64,000 nt of DNA from Haberlea rhodopensis. Its lineage: Eukaryota; Streptophyta; Magnoliopsida; Lamiales; Gesneriaceae. The position numbers were made by a program, and so were the translations under genes. This document shows positions 55,820 to 64,000 of the stretch, piece after piece (position 1 is the first letter of the stretch; the number at the start of each line of letters is the position of its first letter). The notes beneath the pieces were generated by a model. The model saw only the letters and a list, made by a program, of their open reading frames with translations, was not told the DNA's origin and made no database searches. The DNA lies in contig CAJQUN010001097.1 of the NCBI GenBank assembly GCA_907163345.1, positions 43,364 through 107,363 on the forward strand. The letters are read 5' to 3'.

Positions 55820-56266
55820 CAGGGGTGTAAAGAAACAGAATCGAACCGAATATGAAGAAAATTTTAAGTTCAAATGTAGCTCGAAATAGTTATATTCGAG
55901 TTTGGGTTCGATTCGAAGTTCGAATAGTTTTAAAATTTGGCTCGAGTTCGGCTCGAATTAAAGTTCGAGTTCGGATCAAAAAGATTTGAACATGTTAGCG
56001 AGTTATTCGAACTATTACTCAAAAATAAGTACACGAATGGTTCGAAATATATTTTTTTGATATAAAATTATATTATATGAATAAAACATTAAAGGTCGTG
56101 ATAGGCTCGCAAACTATCGAGAAAAGTAATTTGGGCTCGAGTTCGGCTCGAAAAGTTCGAACATGTTCGAGTTCGGCTCGAATTTGAGAATTTCGAACAC
56201 GAATCAAATAACTTCCGAGTCGGCATGAAACGTTCGTGAACATATTCGATTTGTTTACATCCCTAG
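55820..56266. mobile_element. Non-autonomous TIR element rich in TTCGA words (hAT-like)
   Basis: Ends CAGGGGTGTAAA and TTTACATCCCTAG form imperfect inverted repeats. The interior is made of many TTCGAGTTCGG/CTCGAA words, as in a very common plant MITE-like family with AGGGGTGTAAA ends. No matching target duplication was found, so the edge bases are approximate. Confidence 0.65.
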
Positions 56267-56359
56267 TTAGAGCTAGACAAATTTTGCTTTTCTTAACTTT
56301 TTCCTAAGCGGAACTTGAACGGTCCAGGCCTGTTTTTATCTTGATTGCTTATTATTTTA

Positions 56360-57714
56360 GGGATAATTATATCTACACCCCCATCGACTTTGTCCTACAG
56401 GAACCCTCCATCGACATTGAAAAATTACAGAGATCTCCCCACTATGATAATACCGTAAAATATTAACAGAATGAGTGAAATGTTGCCCTCTTTTATATAT
56501 AATATAAAATTAAAAAATATTACAGATATACCACATATAGTATATATAATATAAATTATCAAACATTATAAATACACCGCTACAGTATACTATAATTACA
56601 ATTGCACGCTTATTGTGTCGTATCATTTTTATTTTTTCAAAGAATTAATTATTAAATATTTTAAACTTTAAACTAGGTTTCATATTAATAATAATATTTT
56701 AAAACTATTTATATAAAAAAAAATATGTTCAAAATTAACTAATATATTATTCTCATAGTATCATATTTTTTTTGGAAATTATGATGATAAATAGATCTTG
56801 AATATCAAACAAATCAACATCTTTAATATTTAAAATAAGTTTATCCAAATATTTTTTGTTAAAATAAGACTTCACAGGTTATGAGGTATTTAAACTAAGT
56901 ATAATCAAATATCTCTTAGACAATTATATGTTTAGATGTTGAATTTAAATGATATTACTTATGTTTTAAGCCATGATCTTTAATGATAATCGATGTTTTA
57001 TCGAATTGGTTTGTTTGATTTAACGTAAAAATTAGTCAGTTCGGTTGGCTGAAAAATAAATTTGGTCGGTTCAATTTTTAAAAATTTAGTTCGATGTTGA
57101 CCGAATGCTCACCTCTAATTGAACTCTTATTTGGATAGTTTTTTTTCAAAGTTTAGATTTTATTATTTATATTTTAAATCATTTATTGAAAGTAAAATGA
57201 TTATATATTATCAAATTTATATAGTATTTTTTTGGCGAACCAATCTTTATTGATGTCAATTCCGAAAATGGCAATCGTATTCTTTAATTTGACTTTCAGT
57301 TTTAAACGAAAGTACATATATAAATTTTGAATTTTTTTATGGTATGTATTGATATTTTACAAGATTGAATAAACAATTAAAATTATTAGGAAAATAAAAA
57401 AAGGTGTGAGTAAGTAATAATTATATTTGAAACAAACAATTCAAAATATAAAATAATGGTTTTATTATGATCACATCCCCTAAAAAATAACATAATTACA
57501 AAGACATATCCCCTATAACAATTTAGGTCAAAATAGAGGTCAAAGTTAACCAGTGGCAATATGTGGTTTTCGTCTGTAACAGCCGTCTATTTTACTAACG
57601 GCATGACTTATCTGTAATGTTTACCTAACTTGAGGAGAGGTTTTTATAATTTTTTCAAACCTTAGAATCTTCTGTAATTACGTCAAAGTCGAGAGGTCTA
57701 GATGTAACTGTCTC
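56360..57714. mobile_element. 1.35-kb element with inverted terminal repeats
   Basis: The left end (GGGATAATTATATCTACACC...CATCGACTTTG) and the right end (CAAAGTCGAGAGGTCTAGATGTAACTG) are inverted copies over about 34 bp. Flanks ATTATTTTA and TTATTTTTA may be a decayed 9-bp target duplication, which would suggest a Mutator-like non-autonomous element. No coding capacity. Confidence 0.55.
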
Positions 57715-58021
57715 TTATTTTTACATGAACCCAAAACCCGATCCGTCCAATTCATTTACACTAACGCTTACGTGTAATAACAACAATCTCTCACCAAATA
57801 TTGAAGCACAACTACTAAATTTTCTAACAAATCCAACCACACCAATATTATGAATGGCCCCAACGCAATTCAATGTATCATTGATTTTTTAATCAGTCTT
57901 CTTGTATAAATTTATTAAAATTTAAATGTGTCGAGTCTTCAACGGATGCCATCACCTTGCTTCTAAAATTCTCCAAACATTAATTATTGAAAATATTGGG
58001 GACAAAAACATTTTTTCCCCT

Positions 58022-58023
<2 letters not shown>
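57715..58023. other. Intergenic DNA, nothing recognised
   Basis: No gene, RNA gene or repeat edge seen. Confidence 0.5.

Positions 58024-58070
<47 letters not shown>
58024..58070. repeat. (TA)n microsatellite
   Basis: About 23 TA units without interruption, adjoining an inverted-repeat element. Confidence 0.95.
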
Positions 58071-58074
<4 letters not shown>

Positions 58075-58177
58075 CACTTTTAATCGTTTTTCGCCATAGT
58101 GCTGACATGAGTCAGATATATCACTAATAATTAACGTCATGCCAATATTCTAGTAAAAAACGACTAAAAGTGCAAAA
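58071..58177. repeat. Small inverted-repeat element (hairpin)
   Basis: TTTGCACTTTTAATCGTTTTT at 58071 and its near-perfect inverse AAAAAACGACTAAAAGTGCAAA ending at 58177 enclose about 60 bp. MITE-like; the microsatellite may have grown at its edge. Confidence 0.7.
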
Positions 58178-59165
58178 GACATTGAGACTTAATTTATCTA
58201 ATTAGAGGACCAAATCCAATTTAGACCAACTTAGAAGATCAATTTTACCATTTTTCTCGTGAAAATGTTAAATAGTTTAATTTATTAATATTAACATACA
58301 AAAAATATTATTGGTAGGCAGTAACTAAATATTATTTAATATCTATGTGCATCGTTATCCATACTATTTTTTCGATTACGAGAGTACCCGCAACTATGTA
58401 TTTGTCTAAATTTACTCATTGGCGTTTGTATTTACTGTTGGTATTAGGTGCTTGTCGTGCATAGCACGCGTGTTCGTTGATTTGTCGTTGTACCAGTTTG
58501 TATTAATTTTATAATCCATGTTTTTCCCCAAAAAAAAAAGCATAATGTTTTTATTTATATTTATATTCCGGTTTAGTCTTTTAAAGTATTTTTATTTCAT
58601 AAACATTTCAATAATAATATAATACATTGGATTTAAATATTTTAAAATGCCAACATTTATACACATTTAATTTAGACACACATTGTGCACATGCAGTGCT
58701 TCTTGTTTATAATTAAGGAGGAGATATTTAGACAATTTTTCATACCTTTGGTGCGTTACTAATTCAGTTCACCAAATAATTGCATAAATTTTTTGTTCAC
58801 GACAATATCCAATATTAGTAAAACAATATGCTTTTTTATTCATTTTTTTCAACTTTTACACTAGTTAAATTAATAAAATAAATTATAGTGATAGAGACAA
58901 TAATTTGTATAATTATTAATGGGAAAAGTTTGCAAAATTGTCGTCTTAGTTGGCATATTTTGGGTTTATCCTTTAATTAGTCAAAAGACCACTTCGCATT
59001 TTTAAACATTCAATTTCAAATTGTGTTAACTATTTTATATACTAAGCAAAATACCATATATTATTCTATATATTGTGAACGGATGGACAAGTGGGCCGAG
59101 TCTATTACTCTGGACCCACTGACCCACTTATTATGAATGGTTTAAGTGCTTGATCACTTCGCCCT
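58178..59165. other. Intergenic DNA, nothing recognised
   Basis: AT-rich, no coding or RNA gene signal. Confidence 0.5.
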
Positions 59166-59738
59166 TGTAATGCCTCGATATGACTTATACATGTGTGATA
59201 TGGTTATGGCGTAATTATGTGATAATTACGGTGTGATATGGACTCGGATTCGGGACCGAGTGTGAGTTATTGAGAATGGATGAAAAGAATAATGTGCATG
59301 CAAGTAACATAGTTGGAAACAATGAATTATGCATGGTTTGTTGAACATGTTGCAAGACAACTATGTTATATTTGAGTTAAGGTGCTTAAACAAATGAATC
59401 ATGCATTGGCATGCATTTGAATTTGAAATAACCATTTCATGTACATTTGAATGTGAGTTGAAGGTTAATATACTAGCCAAAATCAAATTTCAAAAACGTA
59501 GTACACCAATTACACCTCAAAATCTCTACACAAGCTCCTTTCAACCCCTTGCTTGCTCTTGTACTCTTATCTTGTACTTAAGCTTGGAATCACAAAACTT
59601 GTGAACTAGAAGTGAATTCTAGTGGGTAAGAGTTATGTGTATGTGCTTTATGTACTTAGTATGTATTGGTTTATAAGTTGAGTTCGAAGATAAGCATATG
59701 AAGTGAAATTCTTGAATTCAAATATGATTTGATGTAAT
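59166..59738 (+). mobile_element. Probable Ty3-type LTR, left part
   Basis: TGTAATGCCTCGATATGAC at 59166 resembles a Ty3 LTR start. The presumed right part (about 63500-63790, with GTTTCTGTAGGGACTCATAGACG, a layout like GTTCCTGTAGGTACACC in solo LTR 1) lies beyond the nested copia LTR. Boundaries are approximate. Confidence 0.4.
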
Positions 59739-60743
59739 GATGTTGAGCCTTAAACGCATAGTTGAGTTTAATGCTTAATTAATCTCCAAATTATTTATGG
59801 GTTTTGATGATCAACAAAACTTGCATTTGTTGTACTAATGTGTCTACTTAGTGTACAAGGTTAGATTGATAAATTGGTTGGGAAGACCAATGGAAGAGGA
59901 CCCAAGTTACACAATGACATTTGCGAGTTCATAGGACAAGCGGTGAATTTTATCAAGGAAGCTATTGAGCTTGGACGAGAAGGAATGGCATCTATGAACA
60001 ACCAAACTAATTGTTCAACATGTGTGGAATGATGTTGGAATAATATCTTATGATGGGATGAAGACCCACGAACCAATGGTCTGTTGGTGGGCAAATTCGT
60101 ATAGAAGCCAATTGGAGCGCAGTGCAGTGTTATGATTATATCTCTTGGATCAATGATCCAAATGATGTGAACCGGAAAGCTAACTCAATATGCTAGATTT
60201 CATATTCAAACATCTCAATCCAATTCGGGTTGCATCATGGAGCAAAAAGGCATGGAAGTCATAGCAAGTGCAGATTGCATTTAGCTTGAAGCAAGGTTGT
60301 AGCTGTTGTAGCATTTTTGGCATAAGTTCTTCATATATTAATGGAATTCGATGATTTTAGTGTCAACACGTAGCTAAGAGAATATTCTACAACTTTGATG
60401 TTCACCACTTTTCCCAGAAACAAGCTTAAGATGGTTGAAACGTGTGAAGTTTGAAGTTGGTAAATCTGGGAAGATAGTTTCAGGGGATCCGGGCCATCAC
60501 CTCAGGCGATCCGAGCCACGCGTGCCAATACCGCGCACCATCGACTGTAGCGATGGCATGGGCATGAGCCTGGCGATCTGGATCACCCTAGGCGATGCAT
60601 GGAACACCTGAGGCGATCCAGAATTGTTCTGACGTCAAATTTTCAAGGCGGGATCACCCCAGGCGATGCAAGGAACGCCCGAGGCTATCCAGAACTTCAC
60701 CTACGACATTTTTATTTAATGGAGATCGCCCCAGGTGATGGGG

Positions 60744-62788
60744 TGTAAGGACCCTAGTTCCTTAAGTGCGGATTAAAGGCATAATTAGAGCTAATATACA
60801 TTATCAGAGTATAAATGTTCATGTTGAGACTATGAGCTTTAAGAATTACATGCCAAGTTGAGGACTATCAAATGGATTAATTACATTCTCAATCAAATGA
60901 ATGTTATCCACTATAGCTTTACACTACTCCTAGAGTAGACACTATACAAAAGTAATCCTGTCCTTCATCTATCAAAAGCGTTCTTCACAAGCTCACCGCC
61001 TCAACCCGCTTTAGCCCCTTTCTATCATGCCAAAATGTACCTACAAGGACAACCCCCAAAACACGAGCATAATATTATTCATGTCCAACACAATATGAAC
61101 ATAAAGCGTAAATGCATAAATCATAATAAAACACTTCCTGTTTTTCTCATGCATTTTAAACGCTTCCTTTTGGTTGTCCCTGTACCATAACTCATGAGTA
61201 TAATCAATAGATTATTTAATGGTTCACACATGTCATGACATAACACCAATCCATATTCATCAATTACCAATCCCTAGTCTGTTCATCACAATGTATTTTA
61301 ATGCCCCTCGCTTCACATATAGGCGGCATAGAATAACCTCGCTTTAATGGACATGCGGCGCTCCCACCCCTCGCTTCACATTTTAGCGGCAAATATTCTT
61401 TCCTCGCCTCATATGATAACCACGCTTCAATGTGACATGCGGCGCTCCCACCCCTCGTTTCACATTGAGCGACACCAAATAAAATAACGGCAAGCATTAA
61501 AATCATCAAGGGTGCACCAATAATCATCATATGCATATACCATCATCATGCATAATTCAACATGTATTTGCATCCACAATGCATAATTCCATATATACTC
61601 GCATCCACAATGCATAATCAATGAGTATAATAGATACATGTACCGTTGGGTGCCCGTACGTCTTCTACGTACCTTTCCAAAAAGTAGGATGTGGTAGGAC
61701 TTCACTTCCTTGGTTGTGTTGCCACCTGGGATGGTTCTACACATTCACACAAACCAATATTAGAACCAAACAATAGTCCAATACCAAAAATCCCACAAAA
61801 AAAACCAAAAACACCCATTTTGGTGTCTCGCGATCGATCGCCATATAGCCCCGATCGATCGCGAGACCACACTGTCTCGTTCAACAAAATTTTTCAATCC
61901 GCGATCGATCGCCGAGTTTGTGCCGATCGATCGCGACCTCGCCGATCGATCGCGCCAAACTCGCGATCGATCGCGGAAGGCTACTGCCTTCTCCCCTGTA
62001 GCTCGCGATCGATCGGGAGAATGTCCCGATCGATCGCCGAGACCTGTACACGCGATTCTCGGGTACTATTCACCTTTCTTCTTCCCCAACTCAAACAAAC
62101 TCAAATACCAACATATCAACAATACAAAACCACTAAAAAAACCCTCAATAAACATCCTCATACACCCATAAATCTAACACCCCAACCAAAATAATATCAA
62201 CCCCAACAAACCCATTTCAAAACCATTCAAAATCATTTCAAACTCAATCAAAACATTACAAAAACAACAAGGAGGTATCCATACCTCTTGGGGACTCCAA
62301 ATCTTACAATAAATCTCACAAACAAGATTTTTGCAAAGATTTCCCTCCCACTTTTGTGCCAAAAACGAAAATAGAAGAGAATGAGGGTTTGGGTGGATGA
62401 TTTGGGGGAAATAGAAAGAGTGATGGGTATAGAGGGGTTGGGGTATTAAGTGGGTTTGTTTTTTAATTAAATTGTACTCCCACAATTACCATGGTGTATA
62501 AAACATCCCAACATGATATTTTAAAAGCATTTTACCAAATGCACCAAAATCTCAATTAAATACATGTTTCACCAAATAATCATCCGCCATCATAATTAAA
62601 CCATTAAAACACCCAAATAATCAACATGTAAAACATGCACCCTGAAATGCTCTACCAGGTCACGTCTACCATGTGACTAAGCATTTCACCAAGATAATTA
62701 ATCCAACACATAATTAATTATCACCATTAATAATCACATAAACATAATTAATGGCCAAATTGCAATTAATTATTTCGGGGATATCACA
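60744..62788 (-). mobile_element. Ty3 solo LTR 2
   Basis: 2,045 bp, TGTAAGGACCCTAG to GGGGATATCACA on the plus strand, flanked by TGGGG (60739-60743, 62789-62793). Same family as solo LTR 1 in reverse orientation. It contains the GCGGC...CCTCGCTTCACAT repeat at 61305-61480 and a palindrome cluster at 61829-62042, here as TCGCGATCGATCGC. The readable frames (runs of Asp-Arg-Ser) are translations of the palindrome, not genes. Confidence 0.92.
61829..62042. repeat. Palindrome cluster in solo LTR 2
   Basis: Eight copies of CGATCGATCG flanked by G/C on either side within about 215 bp; CTACTGCC follows at 61981-61988. Confidence 0.9.
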
Positions 62789-63792
62789 TGGGGTGATCGC
62801 TGAGGCGATCTGGGACCTGGCGATGGACCTGGCGATGGGAGCATTTTGGCCAAAATTGTTGTTAACGGCTATAACGGCTAGTATGACCTTTGGGAGCCTC
62901 TACACTATAAATTGGTGCATTTGGGACTGGCCACAAGACAACACAACAACCTACAACAAAGAGAAACCACAGATTTGCTCAGATTACACATTTATCATTC
63001 AAGTTATTCATTTGAGTGTGTTTCATTTGTGAGAGTGTGCGGCTTATTTCTATAAGCCATTTGGTTGTTGTGACAAGTTGGTTGTTTGAAGTTGTAAACA
63101 CCGTCAAGTGTAATTTGTTGTAGCACCCAAGTTGTGAATCATTGTAGAGTCCTCCAACACCGACGCAAGTTGGAAAAATGTATAAGTCACCGACAAGTGA
63201 AGTCGGTGCAAGGTTGAGGCTATCATTGGAGCCCTCAAGGCCAAGAAGAAATTGTGTGTGGCTATTCTTGGAGCCCTTAAGGCCAAGAAGAAGTTGTTCT
63301 AGTGGAACCTCGGTTAACGATTTATCGTCGAATTTCTATAACAAATACTTGTATTCTTTATTGCTTTATTTACATTACGCATTTACTTTATTATTTCTTA
63401 TTGTTCATTGTTCGATTGACATCAAGTCTTCCGCAGCGCAAACTCGACTTTTGCAAAATCGCTTTAAATCGCTAAAGTGGCCAAGAATGATGGATGAGGC
63501 ATGTCATGACATATTTGCATTTTGTGATGCATGATACAGAACAATCAGAGTTGATAAATACGATAGTGATTTATCGTACTATGTTTCTTATTGATATGAA
63601 CTGCGATGGTTGATTATCAATACTCATGTTGTATGATTGTTTCTGTAGGGACTCATAGACGTGGGAGGACGGGATTGTGAGTCGGTTTCTGCTGCGAACT
63701 GAACCACAGCTTAGGAGTTGAACTTCGATATGTAGTGTTTATGTACATGTGATGTAAATTATGCCAAAATTTTGTAAACACTGTAATAACTG

Positions 63793-64000
63793 TGATGCGT
63801 AAAATCCTTTACCGCAAGCGCACGGTAGTCAAGTTTTAGTATAAAAGATGTCGAACCCACAGAGATTGAATATATAGTTAAATCTAAGTACTGAATTAAA
63901 ATAATCTTTGCTTTATTTAGAGAATCGAATGGTTGAGTGTTTTATGCGAATAATGAAAAATCAATTAACTAACGATGATCAAATATTGGGTTGAAAGAAA
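63793..64000 (-). mobile_element. Athila/Tat-type LTR running off the right edge
   Basis: TGATGCGTAAAATCC followed by CAAGCGCACGGTAGTCAAG and TCGAACCCACAGAGATTG, the same layout as the LTR at 49908. Only the first 208 bp (the LTR 3' part in its minus orientation) are visible. Confidence 0.55.

Larger units (their letters stand above)
59739..63490 (+). mobile_element. Probable Sirevirus-like copia LTR, interrupted by solo LTR 2
   Basis: It starts near TGTTGAGCCTTAAACG followed by GGGTTTTGATGATCAACAAAAC, typical of Sirevirus LTR starts. Beyond the nested element it has a TATA-like CACTATAAATTGG (about 62900) and, like copia B, a run ACTTGTATTCTTTA then TCTTCCGCA (about 63426-63434). Its repeats are GGCGATCC/GGCGATGC words (60490-60740, 62795-62840). 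No internal genes, so likely solo. The right edge is uncertain. Confidence 0.5.

Noticed and set aside
57952..58140. 62-residue ORF with Tyr-Ile repeats
   Set aside because: Translation of the (TA)n microsatellite.
61702..62194. Arg/Asp/Ser-rich open frames such as CSSRSIGRMSRSIAE
   Set aside because: They are translations of the GATC palindromes in several frames and both strands of LTRs, also seen at 18868-19386, 39063-39367 and 44666-44875.

Overview
The window is plant nuclear DNA, almost certainly from a eudicot and probably an asterid of the Lamiales type. The evidence is dense nested LTR retrotransposons, tRNA-derived SINEs, hAT and LINE debris, and one plant-specific host gene, a GLABRA2-interacting-repressor (GIR1/GIR2) homologue at 53982-54332 on the minus strand. 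The Lamiales placement is an inference from the style of the envelope-like retrotransposon ORFs and is weak. I see no bacterial, organellar or rRNA sequence.

Layout from left to right. (1) 1-14060: a minus-strand Ty3 element E (gag start cut by the window edge, leader, PBS, LTR). Its LTR is split by copia A (3263-13957, minus), a young full-length Sirevirus-like Ty1/copia element with 5-bp target duplications, near-identical 1.17-kb LTRs, broken gag and pol, and an intact 816-codon envelope-like ORF. (2) 14325-17992: a decayed hAT transposase, a LINE 3' fragment with a poly-A tail, a SINE with 14-bp target duplications, and an LTR fragment. (3) 17993-26496: Athila A (plus), whose LTR holds a Ty3 solo LTR (18308-20390) and whose gag is cut by chromovirus D (minus, 3' LTR plus RNase H/integrase/chromodomain). 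(4) A blunt junction near 26495 joins D to copia B (plus, 5' end missing). Copia B is itself interrupted by a solo LTR in its reverse transcriptase (30402-32869) and by Athila B in its 3' LTR (38082-45081). Copia B ends at 46072 inside the protease of another Athila/Tat-type element C, whose pol runs to 49456. (5) 49908-51281: an LTR in minus orientation.

(6) 51282-59165 is the least repeat-invaded part. It carries the GIR gene, a SINE with a duplicated head, small terminal-inverted-repeat elements and microsatellites. (7) 59166-64000: nested LTRs again. A Ty3-like LTR contains a copia LTR, which contains a second Ty3 solo LTR (60744-62788), and a further Athila-type LTR runs off the right edge.

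The most striking signal is not a gene. A palindrome, GGCGATCGATCGCC and close variants, is clustered in at least six LTR or untranslated regions belonging to different element families (Athila, Ty3 solo LTRs, element C, the LTR at 49908). It is often accompanied by the word GGCAGTAG. This looks like a short module shared between unrelated retrotransposon families. Other points worth attention: a gag-protease amber stop shared by both copia elements; an Athila copy reduced to gag plus protease with overlapping frames; and a 5' exon of the GIR gene whose open frame reads like half of a WW domain.
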